This document shows positions 1 through 10,515 of a stretch of 26,942 nucleotides of DNA, in pieces. The first letter of the stretch is position 1. The number at the start of each line of letters is the position of its first letter. This DNA comes from Paraphysomonas bandaiensis (Eukaryota; Chrysophyceae): assembly GCA_965644295.1 (NCBI GenBank), contig CBFFRP010000027.1, forward strand, positions 1 through 26,942, in the 5' to 3' direction. The notes beneath the pieces were generated by a model. The model was given only the letters and a program-made list of their open reading frames with translations. It was not told the DNA's origin and searched no databases. The position numbers and the translations under genes were made by a program.

Positions 1-823
1 ACATAAACTCAATGATAATCTAGCTCTGTTGCAACGCAGTTCGAGAGAATATCAAGATAAGTTGAAGGCCAAACGTTTCAGTAAAGGCATATCTCCTCAG
101 CGACAGAATTGTGTATCAGCCGGGTGACTTTGTTTTATTTGACAAAGGGGCCAAGGTTTACCCTAAAATGTCTCATAGATACCTAGGACCATTTCAGGTT
201 ATATCGCAATATAAGAATGATATTGATCAGAAACATTTGGTGACCGGAGTTGTAACAAAAAGTAGATGTACGGGATGTAAAATTATATCCCGGAGACAGT
301 AAACAAGCCTATAAAATGGCTATGCGAGATCATGATCAGCATGAGATCGACACTATTTTATATTACACTGGAGACAGAGAACGGCGTTCAACAATGTTGC
401 TTACAGTACGTTTCAAGGATGGAGATATCAGAGAGCTACCTTACAGCCAGGATTTATTTGATTCCATAGCCTATGAGGAATTCTGTAGCAGCAAGCCTTA
501 TCTACATCATCTTATTTACACCACGGCGGGGCCGCCAACATATCAGTGAGAAGAGGAAGCAGTCAATAACTACGGTTCAACCGGGTGACGAGGTGTATGT
601 AGATATCAGAGTATTCGGAGATGACTGGTATGATGCCCTACAACTACCAGATTCGCCCACTGTTACATATGTGATGCAATTTATGCTCACTCACTGGTAT
701 CATAAAACCAGCAAGAAGCTAATTTCTGTCAAGAATCCCATGACCAAAGCCACATACAGATTTGATAACTACCATGTGAAATGTTTTGTACATCGCGACT
801 TGATCCGACAACTATGGTACTGA
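1..823 (+). pseudogene. Decayed Ty3/Gypsy-type pol: integrase C-terminus and chromodomain-like tail
   Basis: This is the 3' part of a retrotransposon polyprotein cut by the window edge and broken by frame changes. Frame 3 from position 3 reads an integrase-tail linker up to about residue 34. The reading continues at 111-302 with the SH3-like integrase C-terminal motif (YQPGDFVLFDK, then KMSHRYLGPFQVISQY). It moves to frame 1 for about 280-549, where a chromodomain-like segment reads IDTILYYTGD and then VRFKDGD, LPYSQDLFD and YEEFC. It moves to frame 2 for about 473-823, with further tail sequence that I do not recognise. At least three frame changes in 800 bp argue for a dead copy; programmed frameshifting at every site is implausible. 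The family call rests on the order integrase C-terminus, chromodomain-like region, polypurine tract, LTR. No other part of the element is in the window. Confidence 0.75.
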
Positions 824-907
824 TAGATTCCGACTTTGCGCTACGTTTTCCCCAAGTCCATCAACATTAATTTTGACTTAGTTTTATACTGAGTTATATT
901 ATTATCG

Positions 908-942
908 AAAAAAAAAAAAAAAAAAGAGAGGGAAAAAGGTAG
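908..942 (+). other. Polypurine tract of the LTR retroelement
   Basis: A run of 18 A (908-925) is followed by GAGAGGGAAAAAGG and ends just before TGTAACCC. A purine-only run between the end of pol and a TG dinucleotide is where plus-strand DNA synthesis is primed in LTR retrotransposons. It supports reading the downstream DNA as a 3' LTR. Confidence 0.55.
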
Positions 943-1204
943 TGTAACCCTGGGGGTTTATATAGTAGCAAGTGTAGTAGTGAAATAGGGTATTCAACAA
1001 CAAGAAGAGAGTCAACAACAGAAGAAGGACAGCAAACAGTACAAGATAATTATTTACGAAGGAAGTGCAAACATCTAGCCACGAGTCACGGAATTACAAC
1101 AAGCCATTCACACTGAAGTGCATACTTGCGGCTACTCTAGGCAGTTATTAATATCACGACACTCAAAACACGTTACCCAGTATCTCTACTACTTGCAATA
1201 CACG
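943..1204 (+). mobile_element. Probable 3' LTR of the Gypsy-type element (right end uncertain)
   Basis: The left edge is set by TGTAACCC directly after the polypurine tract, matching the canonical 5'-TG start of an LTR. A TATA-like TTTATATAG sits at about 957-965, as expected for an LTR promoter. I could not find a clear inverted end (expected ...GTTACA), and the 5' LTR is outside the window. The right boundary near the CA at 1201-1203 is therefore a guess. Comparison with other genomic copies would fix it. Confidence 0.4.
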
Positions 1205-1699
1205 TGAAGCCAGCCGACTGCACCTGTTGTTTTACGACGTAGAAGCAATAAGGGCAATGGAGAGAGACTTAGGTAGCATCAACGTGATGTACACACAATT
1301 CTCTCTGCATCATCCTCAGAACAGCATAAGAAAGGATCTTCAGATGTTGCTAGTACATCCTGAACATAAATGTCTCAAGTTAAGTGCAGAACTATGGATG
1401 TACACAGCCCAATACCTCTGTGAGCTGCATTTTCATGATGGTGCTCTGGATGTGGAGATGAGCAGGAGTTAGGACCATTCAAGAGCATACTATAGACGCT
1501 ATGCATGGTGATGCTGCTAAGCAGGCATAGTGGGTGGCTATTATGGCAAGCGTGTGGCTCGAGGTAATACCAAAGCCTGGTAAAGCAATTTCACCAGGTT
1601 TCATATATAAGTATTGAGTTATGTCAAGTGATAAGGTGCATGCCAAGATGCCAAGCTTGTGCCACTACGGGAGGAATAGGAATACAAAAAGCAAGATTA
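1205..1699. other. No recognisable gene
   Basis: An 81-codon ORF at 1227-1472 opens here, but its protein has no motif I recognise and no splice or promoter context. It may be chance or LTR-flanking element sequence. I see no RNA gene or clear repeat in the rest. Confidence 0.4.
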
Positions 1700-1927
1700 G
1701 TAGTGAATGTCTTATAATTAGCAATAATTATTGGCGTTTGAGAGTCAGAACAAATATGGAACTGAAATTTAACTAACTAGTGCTTAACTCTGATATCTTA
1801 CTATTTAACGCTACAAAAGTAGCTTGTGCACCATCATCACAAGCACCAAGGTGCAACCACTTTCGCTCTATCACTCAAAGCTAACGCAGTGCGAAAGCAT
1901 AATGTTAATATACCTGATATCTGCTAA
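1700..1927. repeat. Dispersed repeat, copy A
   Basis: This copy shares an ordered series of blocks with 24484-24697 and 24948-25132. The blocks are GTGAATGTCTT, TTAGCAATA, GGCGT, GAGAGTCAGAAC or similar, AACTAGTGCTTAACTC, CGCTACAAAAG, GCTTGTGC, CAAGCACCAAGGTGC, CCACTT, CTCTATCACTCAAAG and GCAGTG. The copies differ by small indels and substitutions, so they are old. I see no terminal inverted repeats or ORF common to them. The class is unknown. Confidence 0.7.
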
Positions 1928-2941
1928 CTTAGGGTTTTTGATTCCTTTAGGCGAACTGCCCGAATGCTTGACTTCAGCAGGCAGCCCAATACCCGGATGC
2001 CCTTGAGGTTGTCCCAGTCCCGAATGCCTCTTTATCGTAAGGGCCCAAAGATGTCTACACAAGTGGCACTTATATTAGTGTCCCATGAGCCACACTAACC
2101 TTTGACTATATATGAGTGAGAAGAAAATTGTCTGCTGATTATATATGCGGCTCACGTTAGTTTCCCCGAGAACTCTCCTGTACTCATCCCCAGAACACCA
2201 CGAAAAGGTAGGAGTCCGACTTTGTTGAGGACAAAACAAGGTTAAGGTTTACGTGTATAGCAAGGTTAACTACAGTGTATTGTCCAATTCTAACATATTT
2301 TTTACTTTTAAGTATTAGTGTTGTCAAGTAGCTTATTTGAAAAAAATAAAACCGCATAATGTGAATTACAAGTGATTAATACGATAACAGTAAAAGATAA
2401 GAGAATCTAGCAAAAATAAGAGAAGAGTAAACGAACAATGAATGGCCGTGATGAGAAAAGATAGATGGACCAACATCAGACACCAGACAATCGTTGTAAC
2501 GTATTAACCGTATAAATACAGTACTAATGGTTGAATGATATACAACTACGATAGCTTTAATTTATTAATTAAAATATATGCCCTCATTCTTTGTGTGCAA
2601 ATGGTACAGTGTAGTAGTATCTACGTTTAACTCACGGTTAGGTAATGTAATAGCAGTATTATAAATAATCACGCAACTGTGAATGGCTTTTATATAGTTA
2701 TTATTAGGAGAACACAGTTTAGAGCTATACGGTAGAGTGTGACTACACGCATCGTGATACATTCAACGCTATGCTACAAGGCTTTCTTGTTCCTATTATT
2801 CGCTCTAGATGAGGAACGTTTAGTTGCTCTAGCTGAATCTAAAGTGACGTTCTGTCCGGAAGCTCTTAGTGCCGCGAGCTGTTGCTTCTGTGATGAAAAA
2901 CGTTAACCGATCAGTAAATATATATAGGTGTCTCACTGCAA
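1928..2941. other. Gene-poor spacer
   Basis: The stretch is AT-rich. Short ORFs at 1871-2062 and 2565-2762 (minus) have no recognisable motifs. About 1950-2030 is locally GC-richer, with repeated CCCGAATGC/CCCGGATGC words. The end at 2941 abuts the stop codon of the minus-strand JmjC gene, so the right-hand part must hold its 3' UTR. I see no RNA gene. Confidence 0.4.
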
Positions 2942-4836
2942 TTATACCTGCCGCTGCTGCTTCTCTGTCTTAACATCAAACATCATATGCTTCCACGCAG
3001 CGCAGTAGGCTTCAGTCTCTATAGCCTCCACAGGGGCCTCTGACGCATTGAAAGCCCTCCTGAAAAGGTCACGCAATGTCGACTCTGCTGTGTGCCACGT
3101 GTCATCAACAGCCAGGAGATGCGCAGCACGTGTTCTGTTATAATATTTATGCGGCGCTGTCTGATCTGCAAATTGTTCAGAGCTTCCTCGTGCGTGAATT
3201 CGCAACATTCTGTTCTGGGATATGAATGATTCACTCATGAACCGATTCAAATAATTGCACCCGAAATCCGCAGAGTGGTACAATCCCTCACTACTCTGAG
3301 GAGCAGGAGAGAGAAAGCGCGCACCTGTGCGTACACATGCCTCCTCTACTCCGGTAGGACTGGCCGCGCAATGCAGAGGCTGATCTTTCATATCGAAGGC
3401 GACTAATGTCATCCCTCTGTGCAGGAGGAATTTCATAACAGCCTGCATGTCTATCCCCTCGATCACTTGTCTGACTGCAGCCGGGAGTATACGCAGGGGG
3501 TTCATGCCTGGTACATCGAGCATGAGTGCTGTCACAGCCACAGCCATACGCAGAAGCGGCTGAGAAGTCGGACGAGATGCCATCGCGGATAAAACCAAGT
3601 GTAGTAGGTCCTCCACAGTAATGCTGCTTAAGTCATCAGAAAACTCGATACGATAACGTCCTGAGTCACTTGCAAGTTCAAGTACGGATGGGAATGGAAA
3701 TGTAGCAGAAGAATTCTTCCAGGAGGCAATGAAGTGGTGAAGAAACACCTTTGTCAAGAATAAAATGGCTAGTCAGTATGTACAGGACAATAGCATGGAC
3801 CAAATTACCTCAACTGAGTAATGCGTAGCCGTCTCTACACCAAAGGTTATATGAATGGATGGCGTTCCTTCTTCTTCTATGTCAGACAGTTCAGACGTAT
3901 TTGTGGTTGCTTCATGTACTACTCCTCGGGGAATGTAAGCCAGATCTCCAGCACTCAGCACGAACTCCTGCGGCTCAGCTGCCCCCTCTGTGTCAGAAGC
4001 TTCCAGAAATGTTTTGGGTGGTCGCTTGATGTGATCTGGGCGGGGAAAAGTTGCAAGAGGAGGATCATAAACAGTCCATTTCTTACGGCCAGCCACTTGT
4101 ACCACCAGTCCATCCATCCAGTCGTAGTGCGCCTCAAATCCCTGATTATCCACTCACCGAGATACATAATTCAATCACATCCACGAACCTGTGCGCCGTG
4201 AGGACTCATGTAAAGGTTTGCGTTGACCCGCCAGCCTAGCGCAGCTTCAAGCAACCAGGCCATATGATGAACCGGTGCCCACAATGACTGCACCTGGTAC
4301 AGTATTATGGTGAAACCACCTTTCGTGAATGCTTCTTGGGCTTCAGTGAGAGATACGTTGGACTTGCTGTACACGCCTGTCCACCACTCTCCATCTCTCC
4401 AAGTTCTCCTAACCATCTTCCAGTCAGTAAGATACTCTATTCTCTCTTGAGGATCCCTCTGACTGCGGCCACTTTGAATCATGAAGTCGACATTTTCGAT
4501 ATCCAGAAGAGAACCATAAAACTTGGGGTTCTGTCGTCTGGCTACGGCGGGCTGCTTCTGTAATATATCTACTAGGAACTGCTCCAGGCGTATAGGGCTG
4601 ACAAAGCTCTCCAGGAAAGTTATGGGCTCATCACGAGCATGCAGTGCATAGAGCTCTGTGCACGAAACACTGCTATGGTTAGCCTGATCGACACTAACAG
4701 ACTGAACTCTACACCTACATACACACAAACACCATAGCCATACAAATACACACAATGATGAACTCAATGACCACAGGCACATATTCAAAGGCAATATAAG
4801 AATATGACCATTTGGAGACCAGAAACCCCATATCAT
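2942..4836 (-). CDS. JmjC/cupin 2-oxoglutarate oxygenase, ribosomal-oxygenase (MINA/NO66/YcfD) type
   Basis: This is an Fe(II)/2-oxoglutarate hydroxylase; family members hydroxylate histidine or arginine in ribosomal proteins, but the substrate here is inferred. There are three exons: 4836-4189, 4141-3809 and 3748-2942, with introns of 47 and 60 nt. Splicing joins NANLYMSPHGAQ to GFEAHYDW and keeps the frame. The iron facial triad is complete: H221 and D223 in HYD, and H292 in IPRGVVHEA (numbering from the 4836 start). The YMSPHGAQ/HYD/QVAGRKKWTVY series is typical of the cupin-4 ROX group. Exon 3 would hold the dimerisation and winged-helix regions, not confirmed by motif. The 5' end is unsure. 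An alternative Met lies at 4782, followed by a Cys/Val/Leu-rich hydrophobic stretch. That stretch could be a signal or anchor, or intronic sequence wrongly read as coding, with a CAG acceptor near GTTCAG|TCTG. The full reading is 595 aa. Confidence 0.85.
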
Positions 4837-4857
4837 ACCTACCTAACTGTACACACG

Positions 4858-5395
4858 TACATACATACATACATACATACATACATACATACATACATAC
4901 ATACATACATACATACATACATACATACATACATACATACATACATACATACATACATACATACATACATACATACATACATACATACATACATACATAC
5001 ATACATACATACATACATACATACATACATACATACATACATACATACATACATACATACATACATACATACATACATACATACATACATACATACATAC
5101 ATACATACATACATACATACATACATACATACATACATACATACATACATACATACATACATACATACATACATACATACATACATACATACATACATAC
5201 ATACATACATACATACATACATACATACATACATACATACATACATACATACATACATACATACATACATACATACATACATACATACATACATACATAC
5301 ATACATACATACATACATACATACATACATACATACATACATACATACATACATACATACATACATACATACATACATACATACATACATACATA
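4858..5395. repeat. Perfect (TACA)n tetranucleotide array, about 134 units
   Basis: Positions 4858-5395 are uninterrupted period-4 TACA/CATA, as printed. Both strands are open in several frames, so long false ORFs appear: His-Thr-Tyr-Ile repeats on plus and Met-Tyr-Val-Cys repeats on minus. These are not genes. The array fills most of the interval between the divergent JmjC and NAE1 genes, so it lies in or beside both promoters. Exact length in an assembly is unreliable for such arrays. Confidence 0.97.
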
Positions 5396-5529
5396 GTATA
5401 CAACACTACTGTACGTACTGTAGGTATACGGTATGAGAGGGATCTACGCAGACGCTTGTTGTGAGCAAAGATAAAGACGTCTTGGCTAGTTTGTACCCTA
5501 TCTGTCTGTACTCACAGCAAGTCCTGACA

Positions 5530-7667
5530 ATGGCAACTTCTGATAAATACGACAGGCAGCTTCGCCTCTGGGGAGCAGAGGGGCAGAAAGCTCTCATGAA
5601 CTCACATATTCTTCTGATCAATGCGGATGCTACTGGAACTGAATGCCTAAAGAATCTAGTTCTTCCTGGGTTAGGGCATTTTACTATCATTGATGAGGCC
5701 ATTGTACGAGATCAAGATGCATGCACCAATTTTTTTACCCCCGCTGCTGCAATCGGGAGGTCGCGAGCTGAGGTGGGCTCCCACTATTACTTCTTATCTA
5801 CTGGTAACATCTAATCCAGGTTGCTGCTGAATATTTATGCGAGATGAACCCAGATGTCAATGGTTTATTCAAAACTTCTACTGTAGAGAAGGAGTTAGAG
5901 TTAGATCCTAACTATCTAAAGACGTTTTTCCTTGTAGTTCTTTCTAATCCCACTCTGCCACAATGCCACCTCGTGTCGTCGAAGTGTTGGGACTTATCTA
6001 TTCCGCTTATAGTTGTGCGCTCTTATGGGTTTATTGGAACGTATCGCTTCCAGACCCGTGAGGAACACAACATCATTGAAGCTAGACCAGACGGAGACTT
6101 ACCTGATTTACGCCTACATGCCCCTTTCAGAGAGTTAGAGGTATGGTTCTCGTTACAACAACATTATGTGTAATGTAATCTAAAATTTTATGTTACAGGA
6201 ATTTTGCCATGGATTTGACCTCTCGTCTCAAGATTCCGTGGAGCACTCCCATACGCCGTATGTAGTCATTCTGATTCAAGCTTCGTGTAAATGGAAGAGC
6301 GAGGTGACTTTCTACACACATATGTTTTAGTTTCGCTATGTCACTATACCTCCGTTGTGTAGCACGGTGGAACAATGCCACGATCTTACGCCGAAAAAAA
6401 AGAGTTTAAGGCGTTGGTTGAAAGCATGCGGAGACCAGGGGCCATCGAGGAGCTTAACTATACAGAGGCAGTTGCGCATGCACATAGAGTGTTCTCAGAA
6501 TCCGCTATTCCTGATAACGTGCAAATGCTGCTGGCGGATACACCTGAGAATCTTTCTACGAATGCAACTGACTTCCGGTGCGTGAATTGTGTAGAATTTC
6601 TCACTGTGATCTTGGGTGGTATGCACCGCGAGGGCGAATGCATGTCTTGTTTTCACTAGTGTCTTTGGAACTGTTCTGATGAATCTGTTGACAAACTATC
6701 ATACAGAGTCCTACTCCATGCATTACGGACTTTTATCAGAGTACATGGTGAGGGACACCTCTGTCCACTTAAGGGTTCTATACCTGACATGACCTCAACA
6801 AACGAGAACTTTGTTGCTTTGCAAAAAATCTATATGCAGAAGGGCGAGGAAGACCGTGTCTCTTTTAGTCGCATAGTAGGGGACTCTTTAGAGGTATCGG
6901 AGCAGTGTGTTATACTTTTTCACCAAGTGATATAGTTTTCAGAGCATTCACAGACCCCGCAATTCAATATCCATGGATGTTATCGACTTATTTTGCAAGA
7001 ATATCTTCAATCTGCAGGCAGTAGTAACATCTGCTGTGAAGGACGCTTTCTACACACCGAATCGTAACAGTGTTCAAGAGGCTCTTTTGGACGCATACGA
7101 TGACCCTCTGCAGGTCTTACTTCCTCGTAAATATATCTTGCCGCTGTAACATGTATATAGACTCCATTACTCTTTCTGATGGCATTAGAAGCTGCAGATG
7201 AGTTCTATATCACCAATTGCCGTTATCCGGGTCAACTGGTCACTAATGACGATTCTTCTGATTCTGTTCAGGTGAGTAAATATGACGCGCTTGAGTTTCA
7301 TTAACCAATGGCGTACATAGCTAGAGACAGACTCTCGTGAGTTGTGGGAGATATTGGTACGAGTAGCACAGAGATATGGAGCTCCATTCTGTCAAGATAT
7401 GAATCCGGAGGAGCCTGCAGACACGAGGGCAATACTTACTCCAGCACATGCACAGGAGATTGCTAGATATGGTGCCGCAGAGCTCCACAACATTTCCTCT
7501 TTTATGGGAGGTTTAGCGTCACAGGTGATATGCCCGCCGTGGTTGCAGTGTTAAACTTACTGATGTTGCAGGAGGCAATTAAGATTCTCACTCACATGTA
7601 TGTACCACTCAACAATACGTTTGTTTTCAATGGAATTGCTGGATGCGGAGGCTGCTATGAATTGTAG
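5530..7667 (+). CDS. NAE1: NEDD8-activating enzyme E1 regulatory subunit (APP-BP1/ULA1/AXR1 family)
   Basis: This is the non-catalytic half of the NEDD8 E1. With UBA3 it adenylates NEDD8 and starts cullin neddylation. I trace nine exons: 5530-5772, 5820-6140, 6199-6303, 6363-6577, 6707-6893, 6943-7126, 7189-7271, 7321-7524 and 7572-7667. They give 545 aa, close to the family's roughly 530. Introns are 47, 58, 59, 129, 49, 62, 49 and 47 nt, all GT-AG. The N-terminus [13 protein letters not shown] (residues 7-19) is the family hallmark. Other conserved landmarks are [19 protein letters not shown], the [20 protein letters not shown] segment and the end EAIKILT...NNTFVFNG. The ATG at 5530 is chosen because it sits five residues before KYDRQL. 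A GTG-initiated upstream extension in the same frame is not needed. It is divergent from the JmjC gene. AATAAA at 7688-7693 is a plausible poly(A) signal. Confidence 0.95.
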
Positions 7668-8135
7668 TAGATGAATCGCAACACTTGAATAAACTTGACA
7701 GTCTGTCTTTAAAGAATTCACAACTGAATTATTTAAATAATTTGTCTTATTATTTACAATATGCATAATCTCCGCATTTCTTAGTAGAACAGTTGTATAT
7801 TCAGTAAATAAATAATAAATTACCTGTACGAATTAATACGATTGTGGTAGTCAACTCCTTCAGTACTTCTCTAAAATGAAAACAAGAAGAGGCAAAAAGG
7901 TACTGTAGTACAGATTACTCTCATACAGAAATTAAAAATATCTTTATTTATATTGTAATAATCCTTTTCGATTAGAAATACATAATAATTCATAGGTTTT
8001 AAAGCGTGTTCTTACACGGCAGCTGTCTAGTGACAACATTCTTGATATAATATAAAAATAATTCAGTCCATCGGCATTGTCTGTCGACGCATGCAAAAAC
8101 GCACTCGATTCTGCGCGATATACTAGCACCTGCTT
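7668..8135. other. Convergent 3' intergenic region
   Basis: This lies between the stop codons of NAE1 (plus) and the ankyrin gene (minus). AATAAA at 7688-7693 serves the plus strand. On the minus strand AATAAA occurs within about 7936-7957, roughly 190 nt past the ankyrin stop. It is AT-rich, with no coding or RNA gene seen. Confidence 0.6.
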
Positions 8136-8801
8136 TTAGTTTTCACCAAGGTACGCTTTAATACTCTTTGTCAAACCGATATCGGCTGGACATGCACCTG
8201 TCTTGTTTTTGATATCCTTCGTTGCCCCAGCATTCACAAGGAATTTGCACACATTCATAAAGCCGGTTCTGGCAGCGTAATGAAGAGGAGTATCCCCGTT
8301 GTCGTCTTGTGAATCAATCGCTGCGCCGTATTCTATCATCTTCTTCAGTACTTGTAGCTGGCCATATATGGCAGCCTTATGGAGAGGAGTAACTCCCGCT
8401 GCATTACGTAGGTTGATATCGGCACCATGTTCGACCAATGAGATGACGATATTCAGAACTCCACGAGCACACGCCCAGTGTGTGGGGCTGTCTCCGTTCT
8501 CATCGACTGCATTGACCTCAGCCCCGTTGTTAATCAGAAGCTTGATGAGCTTATCGTGAACTTTGTTACAAGCGTGGTGTAGGGGACGTAGACCAGCGAA
8601 CGAAGGCTTCTCCTGTGAACATCCTTCCTTGATAAGAAACTCAGCAACATCATAGTGACCATTCCTACAGGCCCATGCGAGAGGAGTGAAGCCGCGGTCA
8701 TCCTGATCATCAAGATTCACAGCCGCATCTTTCAATTGTTTCAATTCCTGTAGTTCACCATAACTGGCTAACTTCCAAGGGTCTACTGGCTCATTATCCA
8801 T
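8136..8801 (-). CDS. Six-unit ankyrin-repeat protein, intronless
   Basis: The 221-aa protein consists almost entirely of ankyrin repeats. An N-terminal capping unit spans about residues 7-35 (DPWKLASYGEL). Five full 33-residue repeats start near 36, 69, 102, 135 and 168, each with TPLxxA/PLHxA and a GADIN-like turn (RGFTPLAWAC, LRPLHHAC, DSPTHWAC, VTPLHKAA, DTPLHYAA). A short cap runs to YLGEN at the end. Ankyrin repeats bind partner proteins, so the partner and pathway cannot be read from sequence. No kinase, DHHC or membrane domain follows before the stop, so it is not a long ZDHHC17-like protein unless truncated. The start is the only in-frame Met upstream of the first repeat. Unlike most of its neighbours it has no intron. 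Confidence 0.9.
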   Translation of the reverse strand: MDNEPVDPWKLASYGELQELKQLKDAAVNLDDQDDRGFTPLAWACRNGHYDVAEFLIKEGCSQEKPSFAGLRPLHHACNKVHDKLIKLLINNGAEVNAVDENGDSPTHWACARGVLNIVISLVEHGADINLRNAAGVTPLHKAAIYGQLQVLKKMIEYGAAIDSQDDNGDTPLHYAARTGFMNVCKFLVNAGATKDIKNKTGACPADIGLTKSIKAYLGEN

Positions 8802-10515
8802 CGTTGAGAGTGAGTTCAGTTGTGCCTGGTATATACCTCAAAATAATGTTGAATATGTGCTGTGTGCTGTGAGAGATCCGCCTAATTCACGTACTCCTGT
8901 TTCTGTGTGTAGTGGACTTCGAAGTCTCTTAACTGATTTTGGTCAACTTTCTTTTCTTGATATTGGTTGAAGTTGTGGATATATACAGTGCTGTAGTTTA
9001 CGTATACTTTGGATGCGAAAGTGTGTGTGTACGTGATATGGACATATCCAGTGCGTATACTGGTATACATATACCCTCATATTCAGGGCTTTGTCCCGAG
9101 TAACTATGAATGGAAAAGAGAGAGATAAGGTACGTCGTAATAGTTGCTCTCTGCTTAAAGAGCTTTACGGTATTTAGAAGGGGTCTATCAGTGAGTATGG
9201 TGAGGTGATCTTCACTAGTCGTCATGGACTAATACTGTAGATGACTCCTGTGCTGTGCTGTGTGTCAACATAGTAGGAGAGCTCCTCCTTCATTAGACTG
9301 AGCAAACTTATTCAGAGTTGACATAGATGGATACAGTAGAGGTGGATTTTGTTGTTGGGAAGTATCTCCCTAAAGTACTATTCAACATCAGTCTTGCCTG
9401 CTAGAAAAACCACCTTCTTACAACCACTCCACTCTAACTGGAAAACTCTAGTGGGATCGTAGCCATGCGCACAGTGGAATATGTTGACGCGGAGTGGCTA
9501 GATTTTCCAAGTAAATGAAATATATACACAATAATATAAAAGAAACTACTTCAAAATCAGTACATACTAGTGCATCATATTATTTGTCTGTGTATAAATG
9601 CTCAGTTTTTATTGTATATTAATTTAATTTTCTGAGTGTCACTATAGTGTTGTAGAAGCACAAGTAGTGCAACAAATATTTTTTATAAATTGCATGGATA
9701 CACTCTAACTACATCGTATGTAGTAAACTATTGCTATACGAATCCTCTTGGTCTTTACTCGATACTACCCACAACCTACAAATCAACAACGACAACAAGA
9801 GCTTGATTTGGAGCTGATTAAAACAGATTGCAAAGAAGTGACTTTACATCGTTCACTTCTTTGGAGCTGATTAAAACAGATTTGGAGCTGATTAAAACAG
9901 ATTTACAGATTCCATATCGCTCATTTCAGTGACTCATGTATGCGATATCTGGCACTACAAAACGATTCATGTATGCCATATGTCTGTAACTTAACTTATT
10001 GACACACACTACATATACATTGTTTCTGAGTTGAACAATCTATATTCTCTTGTTATACCTTTGCACTTTTTCTTATACAATATTATAGTCTGGAAAAGGT
10101 TAGATTAGTGTTTTCTTGCCGCTATATACGACAAAGGACAAAGTGGTGCTGTGCGTCAGCATATTATCTATTATATTATCGATATGGAACGTATTTGTCT
10201 GATGCCGTATAATTTATGGATACTACACAAACTGAAATGTATGCTGGGGAAATACACATTTTAAGAAGTAATCAATATAAAACTACGTCGCTTACTTTAA
10301 AATAAGCACACATTACAATCGCTTAGAATCATATAATCAATACATTGCCTTAATGCTAGTATGACGAGAGCATAAAACATATATGTCCACACAATATATC
10401 AAATTAAAGTATGCTGAATACAGTGGAGACCGGCCACAGAGCGGCGACATTTCATGTGGACTGCATATCTGGGATTGTAATAATGAGATTTACCCTATTA
10501 CTCGGCTCTTAGCTC
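8802..10515. other. 1.7 kb without a recognisable gene
   Basis: Short minus-strand ORFs (8882-9070 and 8998-9225) lack motifs. Structure seen: a 21-bp repeat set with an interposed hairpin at 9807-9901; paired CATGTATGC(G/C)ATAT words near 9935 and 9967; and similar GTGCTGTG(T/C)GTCA(A/G)CATA blocks near 9252 and 10146. The left part must hold the ankyrin promoter and the right part the RING 3' UTR. Confidence 0.4.
9807..9901. repeat. Three 21-bp direct repeats, two in tandem, with a hairpin between the first and second
   Basis: Units at 9807-9827, 9860-9880 and 9881-9901 share the core GGAGCTGATTAAAACAG preceded by TTT. Units 2 and 3 abut exactly. Between units 1 and 2 lies a 32-bp segment with a perfect 10-bp inverted repeat, AAAGAAGTGA (9832-9841) and TCACTTCTTT (9853-9862), and an 11-nt loop. 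Confidence 0.9.

Noticed and set aside
565-600. B-box-like GGTTCAACCGG suggesting a tRNA or SINE
   Set aside because: It lies inside the retroelement reading frame, with no matching A box or cloverleaf.
1227-1472. 81-codon ORF downstream of the LTR
   Set aside because: No motif, splice sites or context supports a gene; this length is expected by chance.
3821-4201. Plus-strand ORF of 126 codons
   Set aside because: It is antisense to JmjC exons 1-2, crosses an intron and resembles no protein; a shadow frame.
4715-5436. Long ORFs of MYVC and HTYI repeats on both strands
   Set aside because: They are the translation of the tetranucleotide array, which has no stop codons in these frames. There is no independent coding signal.
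8299-8559. Plus-strand ORF antisense to the ankyrin gene
   Set aside because: Shadow of the repeated ankyrin codons.
9807-9901. Possible CRISPR-like repeat and spacer layout
   Set aside because: Only three units, two with no spacer, in a clearly eukaryotic genome.
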